Assembly: GCF_031143425.1 (NCBI RefSeq)
Contig: NC_090445.1
Span: forward strand, 817,796,317 to 817,860,316
Reading direction: 5' to 3'
Length of the DNA: 64,000 nt
Origin: Pleurodeles waltl
Taxonomy: Eukaryota > Chordata > Amphibia > Caudata > Salamandridae
Under the pieces are notes generated by a model that did no database searches, had not been told where the DNA came from, and was given only the letters and a program-made list of their open reading frames with translations. Position 1 is the first letter of the stretch. Each line of letters opens with the position of its first letter. The translations under genes and the position numbers were made by a program. Positions 1 through 11,859 of the stretch are shown piece by piece.

Positions 1-194
1 CAGACTGTTTGGCTCAAGTTTTAATTGGGATCATTACTCAGTGATTTCCTGTAAATTCCATGGCACCGATATTTCATAGCTTCCCATTAGTATTATCAGA
101 AAAGGCATCAACTTGATAATGTAACAACAATGCCAAATAATACTGATAATAATTATAATGATGGAATATTAAAACAATAACATATTAGTAACAC

Positions 195-209
195 AATAAT
201 AATAATAAC

Positions 210-241
<32 letters not shown>

Positions 242-242
242 A
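195..242. repeat. (AAT)n microsatellite
   Basis: Runs of AAT/TAA trinucleotides, interrupted once near 209-213, sit in very AT-rich sequence. This is an ordinary simple repeat and no gene is associated with it. Confidence 0.9.
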
Positions 243-559
243 AACAGATTGTAACACTTGTTAATAGCAATTAAGTATCACCCCTAAAGGTAGTGAACTT
301 TAACATAAATATTGTGTGCAATAAATATTGTGTCAAAATTATTGTGACTACCAAAATATTGTGGAACAGAATATCTAAGGTAGGAATATCACTTTTTGGT
401 TTACAATATCTTTTTCAATACTATCATTGTATTTAATATTGTTTACTAGACTATAGTTTAAATAAATTTTACTTTTTATTCATTTAATATATATTAGTAT
501 ATTCATTTCAACTGGTAGTATTGTTTCTATAATTATTATGTTTTTTACAATCAAATTTC

Positions 560-1900
560 TAATTTTAAGTGTTTAATTTATATTTTTCAAATGTAATTGA
601 TAGTTCATAATTTAGTATTAGGTTGTTGAGTTTGTAGGAGAATAGGGTGGAAAGTAAATTTAATTATAACTAATATATTTTAATGTTAATTTTTATTGCT
701 AATCAAATATTTAATTGATTAAGTTTGTGAATTGTTCAATAGTTATTTTATGTGTTTAAATTTAATTTGTTAATCTTATTTTTTATTTTAAGTTTTAAAT
801 GTATATCAGTAATGTATATTTTACTAGTGGGTTGTTGGGAGTGTAGAGGGAGAGGGTGGGAAGTTAATTAACTTATAATCAATTTAATTTATGAGTTATT
901 TTTGTATTTTAAACTAACTACTCAATTGACTAATCATTTTACATTGTTTATTTTATGTATTTAAATTAAATTTGAAAATTATAATTAGGGCTACTCGGTT
1001 TTATGGTATTTTTTTAAAGATTTCCATCTGGATTATCCATGTTTATTTTTTAGCTATCTTATTGGTATTTATCCTTATTTATTTTGCGTTTTGAGAATAA
1101 ATGGAGTCGTAAAATGGTATATTTCCACATTTATTTAACTGATAAACATGCATTGATACTTTGCTGCCTGTCTCATTTTAGTAAGTTAAGCAGTCAAATA
1201 AGAGCAGACTATTAAAGCAACGGGTAAATAGCAACATTATAATACAAAAATATGTCAACATTTTACTCTATTTAGGGAAATCACAACCTGTTTTTTAACT
1301 TCCCACGCTGTCTATCTGATCAGCTGTTGTCCGGGAAATCACAAAAGTCAGTGTGGAGAATCACTCACTAGAAGCATAATCTTCTGTATTATTCTACTTT
1401 TAAAAATAAATACAGGCAGGAAACATATTGTTTTCTGTCTGTATTTATCTGTAAAAATCTGCAAAAACTGAAAATTGGGAGCTTTAATTATAATCTCTAT
1501 TTTATTTTTCTTACTTTTGTCAGTAGTTTATATTTTAGTAATAGGTTTTTGGTTTATAGTGGAACAGGGTCGTATTGATTTTTTAATTAATTGTTAATCT
1601 TAATTAATTTTGATAATTAATCATATATATTTTACTTGTTTATTTATAACTGATATGATTTTAGTTTCATTTTTGATTTATTGTTACAGGTTTTGATATT
1701 AATATTTGCTAAAACATTTTTATTGTATTTGTTTAATGTAAGTCATATTTTAATTTTAAAAAAATCTATTTAATATTGTTAGGGTGGTTGTGGTATTTGT
1801 GGGTTGTAGGGATGGAAAGGAATTTAATTTCAATTTGTTTTGTTTAATTATGTTCTATTTGTTAAGTTTATGCTGTATACATTATCATATAAAATATGAT
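560..1900. repeat. Diverged AT-rich tandem repeat with recurring G-rich block
   Basis: A G-rich block of about 40 bp recurs at 621-660, 830-869, about 1543-1572 and about 1780-1830. The first two copies are 209 bp apart and the last two about 237 bp apart. The two best copies share GGTTGTTG, then TGTAG, then AGGGTGG followed by AAGT and an AATT-rich tail. Each block follows T/A-rich sequence with repeated TTTTAAGT-like words. The spacing and shared order suggest an old tandem array of units of roughly 210-240 bp, broken in the middle (870-1540). I see no coding potential. Confidence 0.45.
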
Positions 1901-3064
1901 AGAAATTGTATTGTTGTTAAGTATTTCACTTTTTTTTCTAGAAAACAATTGTGAATTATAATTGTGAATTATATTGTTATATATAATCCTTCAACACTTT
2001 CCTGACTGTTGCATACTTTGGAGTAGGAATAGTAAATGTAACTGCTCTGAAGTCAAACACTTTCCCTACAGTTACTGTTCGAGGAAATATCCTTTAGTCA
2101 TCCATAATAGTATTCCACTTCGTTCAGACACCATCCATAACTTTCTAATAAAATAAATAAATAATTTCTGGAGGGTGGTTTGGTTAGTTGAGAAGAGTCT
2201 CTCTCTTTAAGTAGGTCTCCTTGCTCTTTTGCTGTTAACATTAACTCTGCCTGCATAGCTTCAGTTCGTGACTGACGTCGGTCAAGCAGGAGAAAATTCC
2301 TTATAGCATCTAGATTCTTCCAAGATCACCTGACTTTTTCCTCTCCAAAAGACCTATCAGAGGTCACAACACTTGCACTAGTCTTTCTACCTTATTTGTG
2401 GCAGTAGCATATTTACTAACCTTAGTAGTCAGTCTTTCTTCAGGGTACATGCTTAAACAGTTCATCAGATCTTTCATATACCATAATAGCATGCATATAT
2501 AGGATACATCTAACCTATGAATGTCCACAATTTAATAAGTTAAATGAAACAGAATCTTAACAGCCTGGTGCTATCCAGGTGGTCTGAGGAGGGGAGAGTG
2601 GTTAGTTAAAGAATTAACAATAATATTAAATTAACAAGACTTAATATAAAAGGTATGATAAAACTAACAACAATGTGATCAAAAAGTGAGACAGAATAAT
2701 TATAGGTGCACTTTGTGGAGAGTGAGGGGTCTGGATGGCATGTGAAAGTTTAGTGGGTGTGCATGTGTTCATATATGGCGTATCATTGATATAGATTTAG
2801 GAACAGGGGAATGTGTGTTATCTAATGCATTGATAAAGCTCTTTTTACCAAATACATTAGATGTTCTTAACTGAGATTGGGATTTAGAGACAAAATCGTA
2901 ATTTTAGGATGTTGAAAAAATCTCTTAACACAATGGGGCATGTAATAACTTGTTTAAGTTTAGAAAGGGAGTAAGTAGATTGCAGAGGGGTGTAAAAGGT
3001 TCTTCTCTGGCAGGTAACACTGTAATGCCCGAGAAGGAAATTGAGATTTAAAAACAAGATTATG
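1901..3064. other. No gene seen; AT-rich non-coding sequence
   Basis: Open frames here are short (60-76 codons) and have no recognisable protein similarity. I see no paired terminal repeats or RNA gene. Confidence 0.6.
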
Positions 3065-3698
3065 GGGGGTCATTAGGAGTTTGGGGGACAGAAACTCCTG
3101 ACGAGGAGACCGCTGCGGTGCTGGCGGTCTCCCCACTGGCCCCATTACAGCTTTACCACTGGGCTGACCAGCGGAAACCAAGGTTTCCACCGGTCGACCC
3201 AGTGAAAAAGGTTTGGCAGCATTGTTCCCGGCTCATAATTGAGTCGGCTGCAATGCTGCGCATGCAGGGTGAACCAGCACCTTTGAAATGCACACCCTTG
3301 AAATGCACACTGTCTGCACTGTCTGCACTGTCTGCATTTCAAGGGTGCTGGACAGGAGGAACCCTGGACTGCCCATGCCAAATGCCATGTGTGGGCAGTG
3401 CAGGGGCCCCCGTCCCCCCTGCACCTGTTCCCCACCAGCCTTTTAATGGTGGTGAAACCGCCATGGAAAGGCTGGTGGAGAACAAGGTTGTAATAATCAG
3501 GGTGGAACCGTCCTGGCTGATTACAACCAGGACTACCGTTAGCCCGTCAGGGTCTTGGATCCTGGCGGGGATGGCAGTAGGCTGGCAGGGGTGCCCGCCA
3601 ACCTCGTAATGTGGAGGTCGGACCATCACAGCTGCAATGGTCTGACCGCCATAGCGAGTCTGGCAGTCTTGTCACTGCCAGACTCATAGTCTGCCCCC
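3065..3698. mobile_element. Hairpin-chain foldback element, copy A
   Basis: The element starts GGGGGTCATTAGGAG and ends with a CCCCC-terminated inverse, flanked by ATG on both sides (3062-3064 and 3699-3701), which may be a 3-bp target duplication. The interior is a succession of imperfect and perfect hairpins. Examples are 3105-3113 paired with 3124-3132, a GGTTGTAAT arm near 3485 paired with its inverse near 3530, and perfect 12-bp arms 3656-3667 with 3674-3685. A short tandem run of CTGTCTGCA (about 3309-3338) lies inside one stem. Ends and layout resemble the elements at 6264 and 55341. It carries no transposase, so I infer a non-autonomous DNA element. Open frames on both strands here are by-products of the GC-rich palindromes. 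Confidence 0.6.
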
Positions 3699-3701
3699 AT
3701 G

Positions 3702-5146
3702 ATTTTACATTGAAATCTTCATTTTAAATATACTGATATAATTGTTCATTTGTAGTTTCCGTTGGAAATTCATCTTTTTATTCCCTTTTAACATTGGTAC
3801 CAAAGGATGAATCTGTACGAAATTTGAAAGAAATCTTATTATATAAACTTTCAAGTAGTAGGAGGGGGAATAGTTACATAGGGCCAAAAAGCTTTAATTC
3901 ACTAATACATTTTGTGTCATTTGGCAAACTCGTAACAAATGTGTTTCTATGTTTAACTTAGCTTAATAATGTTAAGTTCTATCCAGATCTGTCGGGTGCG
4001 GGAGGTGTTAGAAACCTGTGTACTGTGGGCTATGTGGAGACAGTGGACTTAAAGACCCGTGGGTGTACCCTGAGTATGTTTTTCAATATCTTAACACGTT
4101 CTTTATTGGTTTAAGGATTAATGTTTATCATAAAAACAAAAAGTGGTAAAAACTGTGTTAAGCTACGAGTACCTTTGTTTATAATAATTTAACGTTTGCT
4201 TATAACAAACTCAGAAATTCCATTAAAAATATAGCTAATTCAACCTTATGGTTGCAGTGCAAAAACCGAACGACTAAAAATTGCCAGTTATAGTGAGATG
4301 CTCAAAGCACACCTCACGCTCCCGCCATTCTCCGTCCATTTAAATTGTTTTTGAACATATTGGCAGGTGAACATTTTAGGCAACAGGTTCAAAAATTTCT
4401 CAGTTCTAAAACTCCACCTTGTAAATGACTGTGTTCATTTTTTTTATTTCCAGACAACCAAAAAGTACAGTGAAGTATTTAACTGATTATCCTCACGGGT
4501 TATGTTTGTTAACAGAACAGAAACCATTTATGTGATCATTGGGTTATTGCGCATATTCTCCCATTGCTTTTCCCATATTTTCAAATGCCCATCAGTCAAC
4601 AGTTGGAGTTATATCGGAGTCATTGTAATATCCTCATTGAATATTACAGTCAAACCCATCAGGAGAGGTCATTTGGCCATGGGGCAGATGTTTACATAAT
4701 GGCACCTAGCTTGGAAAGACAGCTGCATTCCATGGAGCTTTCCGCACATTATGGAAAAGTGACTTTTTCTCACGCGCGGCTCCATGCCAACTACAGGACA
4801 GGAAACAGTGGACGGCAAAGGGATCTAGTAGCATGTGGAATTGAATACAAGCAAGACCGCACAGGCTCCAGGAAGAATCCTTGCACATCACATTTTCATT
4901 TCTTTAAACTATACTCTTTGCTGTACGAAACTGAATTTACATTGAAAAAAATGTGTGTGGGAGATGATATACGTTTTGACTTCTTTAGTGTAATATAAAT
5001 GTATAACTGAACTAAGAGTGTTATCTGCAATCTCTCGAGTGGGACCTGCCTTAGAGGGAGTTATTATCAATTGAAAAATGGAACAAAATGATCTTACCAT
5101 GTTTTGTAACTGAAAAATGTGTGTTGTTTATACATTGTAAGGTGTT
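3702..5146. other. No gene seen; non-coding sequence
   Basis: The longest open frame (4564-4998, 144 codons) has no motif or composition that I recognise as coding. No splice-flanked exon, inverted-repeat pair or RNA gene could be supported. Confidence 0.55.
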
Positions 5147-5485
5147 CAGGGCCGGACAGAGGACCCAATGGCAGCCCTGTAAAAATGCTCAGATTAGACA
5201 AACTCCCTTTGTCTCCATGCACGCTCTCTCTCTCCATCTATCCATTCTCTCCCTTTCTTTCTCTCCTCTCTCCGTTCTCCCACTCTAATCGCTTTCTATC
5301 TACCTTAACCCTTCCATCCTCTCTTTTTCTCTCTCTTGAAGCCTCCCTGTGCCTGCTGCAATTTACCTCGGGGAGCTGAGGAAAGTGACGAGGCACCAGA
5401 AGCAGTCTTGGGCTCTGAACACTGCCTCCAAGGGCTCCAGTCCACTGGGAAATGCCTGATGGAATGAAAGGCCTGTCCGGCCCTG
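5147..5485. mobile_element. hAT-like MITE (short non-autonomous DNA transposon)
   Basis: Perfect 13-bp terminal inverted repeats, CAGGGCCGGACAG at 5147-5159 and its inverse at 5473-5485, bound a 339-bp unit. A CAGGG-type terminus is typical of hAT elements. The 8-bp flanks (AAGGTGTT and ACTGTATT) match at five of eight positions, as an old hAT target duplication might. The interior is non-coding and holds a CT-rich tract (about 5215-5345). Assignment to hAT is by terminus only. Confidence 0.65.
5215..5345. repeat. CT-rich low-complexity tract
   Basis: An almost purine-free run of CTCT, TCTC and CCTT words lies inside the MITE-like unit. Confidence 0.75.
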
Positions 5486-6263
5486 ACTGTATTGATTGAA
5501 GTCCTTACAAAGCAAGGGTTGATACCTCGCTAGATCAATCTCCAAAAGTCAAAATGCTGGGTCCTAATACTTTTTTACAAGCCCAACTGTAAAAGGGAAG
5601 CTAAAGTGGTGTGATCCATAACATTTCTAAGTATCACATACTTTTTCAGCAGAAGTAGAAATCTGAAATGGTTTGTAATAAAAAGCTACAAAGATGACAC
5701 ATTCCGGCAAAGAGGATGATCATCCAAGAAAACCTGCACATATCTTATTTCAGGGATCCTGACACATGATAATGGCCAAACACAGAACGTGCCACACCCA
5801 CATTTGTGACTGCCTTATAATCAATTGAACTATATATCAAATGGCCACTCTGTTTATTGATGTGTATTAGTATATTGATGATGAGTTTCCTACATATGGT
5901 CGTAACAAGGAAATGTCGGGGTTGTGACCAATTGAAGGATTCATACTAAGCTATTTTAGGTTTTAGCTGGCAGGTGAAATGGGTCAATAATCAAAGACAC
6001 AATTCTGCAAAAACTATTTCCATCCCAGGGAAGATGGTCAGTGAAAACATATTTAATTATTCTCTCATGCAGATTTGCGTTTGCGACTGGAGTATTTGTG
6101 TATCCCTAATTGAAAAAACTGCAAAGCATGCATTGGTGAACACAATAACAAAAACATAGTCCAACTTGTTTGTGCAAATAGCTCTATCTACTCCCGCCCA
6201 TGTGTCCCCAAACAGGAATATTTATTCTTTTTTTTTGCAGAGCTTGACCCTCTAAATTACATA
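5486..6263. other. No gene seen; AT-rich non-coding sequence
   Basis: Only short open frames without recognisable content are present, and no paired repeats were found. Confidence 0.55.
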
Positions 6264-6893
6264 GGGGGTCATTCTGACCCTGGCGGCCGGTGACCGCCAG
6301 GGTCACCGACCACGGGAGCACCGCCAACAGGCTGGCGGTGCTCCCGAGGGCATTCTGACCGCGGCGGTTCAGCCGCGGCCAGAAAGGGTAAACCGGCAGT
6401 CTCCCGCCGGTTTACCACTGCCCTTGTGAATCCTCCATGGCTGCGGAGCGCGCTCCGCAGCCATGGGGATTCTGACACCCCCTACCGCCATCCTGTTCCT
6501 GGCAGGTCTCCCGTCAGGAACAGGATGGCGGTAGGGGGTGCCGCGGGGCCCCTGGGGGCCCCTGCAGTGCCCATGCCCATGGCATGGGCACTGCAGGGGC
6601 CCCCGTAAGATAGCCCCGCAAAGTATTTCAGTGTCTGCTAAGCAGACACTGAAATACGCGACGGGTGCAACTGCACCCGTCGCACCCCTGCAACTACGCC
6701 GGCTCAATTCTGAGCCGGCGTCCTCGTTGCAGGGGCATTTCCTCTGGGCTGGCGGGCGCTCTTTTGGAGAGCGCCCACTGGCCCAGAGGAAATGTCTGAA
6801 TGGCCGCCGCGGTCTTTTGACCGCGGTGCGGTCATTCAGCGGCGGTACCTTGGCGGACGGCCTCCGCCGTCCGCCAAGGTCAAAATGACCCCC
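6264..6893. mobile_element. Hairpin-chain foldback element, copy B (best preserved)
   Basis: The termini are inverted repeats of about 22 bp with two mismatches: GGGGTCATTCTGACC at the left against GGGGTCATTTTGACC at the right, each continuing into TGGCGG. Flanks read ATA on both sides (6261-6263, 6894-6896). The repeat can also be read as a 5-bp CATAG duplication with ends one base shorter. The interior is packed with consecutive hairpins: 6275-6286/6294-6305, 6314-6326/6333-6345, 6387-6397/6406-6416, a perfect 32-bp palindrome 6435-6466, perfect 25-bp arms 6477-6501/6515-6539, perfect 24-bp arms 6554-6577/6581-6604, 17-bp arms 6623-6639/6641-6657, 6659-6669/6672-6682, 6698-6707/6711-6720, and further nested stems to the end. 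No transposase is present. Long open frames on both strands reflect the high GC and palindromy, not genes. Confidence 0.8.
6435..6466. repeat. Perfect 32-bp palindrome without a loop
   Basis: The sequence reads identically on both strands from CCATGG to CCATGG around a GAGCGCGCTC centre. It is one member of the hairpin chain and could extrude as a cruciform. Confidence 0.95.
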
Positions 6894-7164
6894 ATAGTGT
6901 GCTTTAAAAAACGTTTCCTGTTTTGAGAATGTAGATGCAGTGACAGTGACCTGCTGTACTTTGTAGGTCTTCACCCTTTCATTTATTGCCAGTTGCAATC
7001 TTCAACCCGACTATATAAAACTTATTAGGCAGGTCTTTTTTGATACCCTGCAAATGTACCATTTGCGATGCAACCTATGTAGTGCAACCTATTAACACAT
7101 ACATTCCAAAACAATTACATTCCTATTCACAGACCAGTCAGTGACAAACTGCACACCCCTGGTT

Positions 7165-9910
7165 AGCGAATCAATCAATCAATCAAGGTATTTGCAGAGC
7201 GTTGCAAATTACCTGTGAGGGTCTCAATGCACTCAGTTACTAGTTGCTTCATGGTGGACTTTTCATTCGAACAGCTAGGTCTTGAGTTCTTTACTGAATT
7301 GCTGAAGCAATGAGGTGGCCCTGGGGGGCAGGGGTAGGTTGTTCCAAGATTTGGTCACCAGGTGTGAGAAGGAGTGTCCTCCGCTGTTGCTTCGGCAGAT
7401 CCGGGGACTGTCTGCAAGGAAAAGGGAGGCAGATCATAGGTGTCTGGTCGGTTAGTGGAAGGTCATGCATTTGTTGATGTATGCTGGTCCTTTGAATGCG
7501 TGGGCCAACAGCTTGAAGTGGCATCTCTTCTGGACCAAAATCCAGTGAACCTCTTGAGGTGGCATGTGATATGGGTTCGTCTGGGGAGGTCGAGGACAGG
7601 ATTGGCTGCTGAGTATTGTATTGTTTTTGGTCTCATCAGGAGGCGTTCAGTGATTCCTACATAGAGTGTGTTTCTGTAGTCTAGTCTGCTGGTGACAAGG
7701 GCCTGCGTGATGGTCCTTCTGGTGTTGACTGGAAGTCACCTGAAGATATTGCAGAGCATGCGCAGGGTGTTGAAGCAGGGAGAACAGACTGTGTTTACCT
7801 GTTTTTCATGGATGGCTTGCTGTCGAAGATGATGCCGAGGTTGAAGGCATGGTCAGTCGGGGTTAGGGAAGGGCTGAGTTCAGTGGGTCACCATACTTTG
7901 TTCCATGACGAGGTGGCACTCTCAAAAATGAGGACCTAATTTTGACAATGATGAGTTTGAGACAGTTTTTCTTCATCTAGTTGGCGACCTTCATCATACA
8001 TCTGTGGAATATGGCTCTGGTGGTGCAGAGTTCTTCTTACAGTGAAAGAATGAGCTGGGTATTGTTGGTGTAGATGATGTACAGTCTGTGTGATCTGATG
8101 GTGATCTTTTTGGGTTCCAAGATGAAGAGAGGGAGACAGATTCTCTGGGTTCTTCCTGTGAGGTATGAGGCAATTTATTTGAGGGCGTTTCCCTGGATTC
8201 TGATTTGATGGAGCCTGTGGATCAGAATGTGATGGGAGACTGTGCCGAAGGCAGCTGACAGTTCAGAAGAATGATAGCTGCTGTTTCATTGCGGTCCGGA
8301 AGCCTCTGATGTCATCAGTGGTTACAATCAGGGCAGTCACAGTGCAGTTGTTGGCTTAGAATCCAGATTGAGAGAGGTACAGGAGATTGTAGTGTTCAAG
8401 GTGTTTGATAATTTGCTGGTTGATAGCCTTCTCGAGGACCTTTACTGGAAAGGAGAGCAGGCTGATGGGCTGGTAGTTCTTCGGTTCTGCTGGCTCGGGC
8501 GGTTTCTTCAGGAGAGGCCTCACTTATGCGTGTTTCCAGTTCTCAGTAAGGAGGCGAAGGTGATAGAGGTGTTCAGGACTTTCCTGAGCTCGCTGTCAAT
8601 CGTCTTGCTCCCAAGGTTAAAGATATGGTGGGAACAGAGGTCTGTGGGTGCTCCTGAGTGCACCGAGTTCATTTGTGTTCATAGGTGTGAGCAGGCAAGT
8701 GCCGTCTGTGGTGGAGGGTTGGAGTTTGAAGTTTTCATAGATGCCTGAGATTTTGTTGTGGAAGAAGCCTTCAAGGGTGTTGCACAGTTATTGGGAGGGA
8801 GTGATGTCATATCCGGTGACTTTGGGGTTAGAGAATTCCTTCACAATGGTGAAGAGTTCCTTGATGTGGTTTGAGCTGGCTCATATGCAGTCAGTTAAGG
8901 TGATCTATTTTGTTACTTTCAGGAGATGTGGATGCACTTGACCCTGTCACTGAACATGAAAATGGGGGTGAGTGTGAGTCATGCTATGTGTGAAAGGTCG
9001 GTAACAAGTTGCTTGAGGTTGATGTTACTCATGTTTCCCAGGACGTTGGGTATGCTGGTGTTGCTGGGGTCGTCGAGGTAGAAGTTGAGATTTCTTAAGA
9101 AGTTGGAGTGATCGAAAGTCAATTGCAATTGGGACGATGAGGTCAGGGATAGCGTTGCAAACCTGGAGCATGGTCCTGGTGGTATGTAGGCAAGGTTGCT
9201 GCTGATGGTACTTTTTCCATCTGTATGGAGTTGGAAATTTAGATGCTCTGTTATTGGGGTAGAGTCATCCGAGGAGGTCCTGCAGCAGAGGGTGTCCTTG
9301 TAGATGATGTCAATTCCCCCTCTCTGTTTGTTGATTCAGTCTGGGTGAGTTATCTTGTAGCCTTCTGGAGTGGCTATGGTGATGTTCTGCACGGAGGTAA
9401 GATTCAGCCAAGTCTCCTTGAGGAAGATTGCGTCCAGGGTGAGGATTGAGATTATGTTACAGATTTCCATGGCATGTTTGCAGAGTGATCATGCATTGAG
9501 TAGCATGCCCATGGTGGTTTCGGTTGGTGTAGTGGGCGCTGTTATGCTTGTGGTGTTTCTGGCCTTGTTGGTTGCTTGGTGTTGCAGGTGAAGCGGGAGT
9601 GCTGGCAGGAGAGCAGTCCTCTGGTGGTGTGTGGAGATGTGCAGCAGCAATTATTGTTGATGCACACGGGATCCAGAGCTCAGAGGTCTGTGGCGGTGTA
9701 GCTGTGTGGGGTGGGAGAACCAGCGTTTTTTACATAGTTCAGGCACAGATGGGCGCAGACGGGATTGTCTTTGGTGCGCCTTTGGCACACCAGTGGCGCA
9801 CTTGCACTTTGGCCTCCATTAAGTAGGTCCTTGGAGGGGTGCTGGGAGGTGGGACGCTGGCAGCAGGAAGTGGCAGCGCAAGCAGGTGGAAACAAGAAGA
9901 CACACATGCA
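7165..9910 (-). pseudogene. Degenerate L2/CR1-like LINE (ORF2 remnants)
   Basis: The minus strand carries decayed pieces of a non-LTR retrotransposon reverse transcriptase/endonuclease ORF. The 3' tail is the ATTG-type repeat seen on the plus strand as AATC repeats at about 7165-7185, the same tail as the LINE at 57098. Reverse-transcriptase block A reads LSAAFGTVSH near 8240-8280, with Gly where a catalytic Asp is expected. The YADD box near 8055-8085 reads IYTNNTQLI, with both Asp lost. Frames are broken many times. The 5' portion (about 9590-9910) is assigned only by continuity. It is an old, dead copy of the same general clade as the 57-60 kb LINE. Confidence 0.7.
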
Positions 9911-11489
9911 TAAAGTGAAAAGAAGCGTTAGTAGGCACAGTAAACAGAGTAGTAAGGTCAGAAGGAATGCACATCAAGGGGAAAGCACAATTAGAAGACT
10001 AACTAGGACACTAACGATTCATTGTATAATTATATTTTCACAGTGCAAAATGTAAAATATATTTTATAAGTACCTACACTCATTTCAAATATATATATAT
10101 GTATATACTCTTGAAGAAATATTACAAGATCTCCGGTCTTATAGAAATAGCACATTTATTTTCATGGTTATCAATAAAAGACATGCAGTTGGTGTTAAAT
10201 CCATACCATGTTTTCTGGAATTTCTGCATGCCATCTCTAGCTTGTGCATTAAAGAGGTCTAATTTATGTGCATTAAAACTTTTCCAACAGTTCGTACAAA
10301 ATATATGACAAAAACAGATGATACCCAGTGAGAAGAACCTGGGTCGTGTATATTAATACCTATCGTTCAACAATCTTGTAGTCGTTTACATCTAAGGGTA
10401 CAACAGACTGGATTTCAGGATCCCAGAATGGCACAATCAAAAAATCTCAGAAACACACATGATATGAGCACCATTTAAAATTACATTTGAGAACTTCATG
10501 CTATTTGTATTATATCTGTCAAAGATAAATTCTGTGTAATGAAAGAAGACATAAAAGGTACAGCACAGTGCTCCAAAAGTGCCCCAAAGTTGCTCATGCA
10601 TATTGATAAACAAAAGGCTCGCACAGAAAAAATAACAGAGAATAAATTTTACTCAAAAGACAAAGACCTAAGACATAAGTATGGGAGGGACAATAATTAC
10701 TTTGTTTCTATGTTGATTACATTTGGATCTAAATGCATTACTCCATGGGTCATCATCAGGACACATACTGAGTAAGCATTTGAGTTTACAAAATCAGAGG
10801 AGAGGGCAAAGTATGCCTAACTTCAATTTATGGGCATGTTAAATAATGGGATAGTCCTTCATAGTGAAAATACCTAATAAAATATGCAATGTTGATACTG
10901 AGCATCCTAGATGGAATTTTCAAGGAAGCAAGAGTGAAGCCACAACCAGCAGCCTCCATAAAAGATGACAACATCCATCTCTTACCATTTTGATTAAAAG
11001 CTAGCGTAAGTGCATGCAGCGTTATTGGGTCCTGACTAATACCAAAATGGATAGTAATGGGATTCAGCTGGAAAGTAATGTCAGTTATAAAACTTCAAAA
11101 ATCATCCCCTAATAGGACCATAATACCTGCATGACGGGGCTGTATTAGTCTTAAATACTGCACACCATCAGCATTAAGTACCATCCATCTCTGGCAGCAT
11201 TGGATATCACCTGTCCCGCACTCTGATATCTTGGCTGAGGTAATGTAGAAATCAAAGATAGTGTGGAATTGTAGTGCCCTTAATAGAGTTAGTGAATAAC
11301 GTGCATGTGACCTAGAGTTCGCTTAAAATGCTTAGAGGAATTAAGTATGCCAATGTATTTTGCACAATTCTCCTCCCTTGAGGCTAGTTTGAGTAGTCTG
11401 AACTCCATTAATTTGTCATTGATATGCTATGTGCTTGGAATCTATCTACCAAAGATCATATTCATAATTGGTGAGCCCTGCAGCACAGT
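9911..11489. other. No gene seen; AT-rich non-coding sequence
   Basis: Open frames of 66-96 codons have no recognisable motifs. A short (AT)n run lies near 10090-10102. Confidence 0.55.
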
Positions 11490-11845
11490 TTCTTTGTATT
11501 TGTATTCAGGAGATAATTGTAAACCACATTCCCGTCATAGGCACTGAAGCGATGAAAACGACTTAAGCAGAGCGGGGTGGACGTTACCCCAAACTACAGA
11601 GATAACAGCCAAGTTTTGAGTTGCTTACGAAAATATATGTGAGCATCGAGCGTGCTACTGTGATCTGGAAGCGAATTCCAGAACTTTGATGCAGCCACGG
11701 AGAAAGCCCAGCCTCCACATCTAGCTTTCTTACAGAGGGGAAGTAGAACCTTCGGAATTTGTCATTGTGAGAAATTGGGTTGTTGGTTAGGGCAGGGGGG
11801 TGACTACTCAAACAACAGTGAAAATCCCTGTCAGGGCGAACCACA
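11490..11845 (-). pseudogene. L2/CR1-like LINE ORF2 3' end (fragment)
   Basis: Read on the minus strand, about 11590-11740 encodes the C-terminal signature of L2/CR1-type ORF2: an FSVAASKFWNSLP motif followed about 20 residues later by LKTWLL and a stop. Downstream (about 11490-11590) is 3' UTR-like sequence. The piece is truncated at its 5' side, next to the minus-strand LTR that begins near 11860. The motif is clear enough to assign the clade but not the family. Confidence 0.65.
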
Positions 11846-11859
11846 AAAAGTCACTAAGT

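Noticed and set aside
3118..3609. 163-codon plus-strand frame and overlapping minus-strand frames
   Set aside because: They fall in the hairpin-chain element at 3065-3698, have repetitive composition and no recognisable domain.
4564..4998. 144-codon plus-strand frame
   Set aside because: No motif, no splice-site context and no family recognised. The length is within chance for this window size.
6369..6998. 209-codon minus-strand open frame, with mirror-like frames on the plus strand
   Set aside because: It lies inside the GC-rich hairpin chain. Palindromes give similar peptides on both strands, and there is no protein motif.
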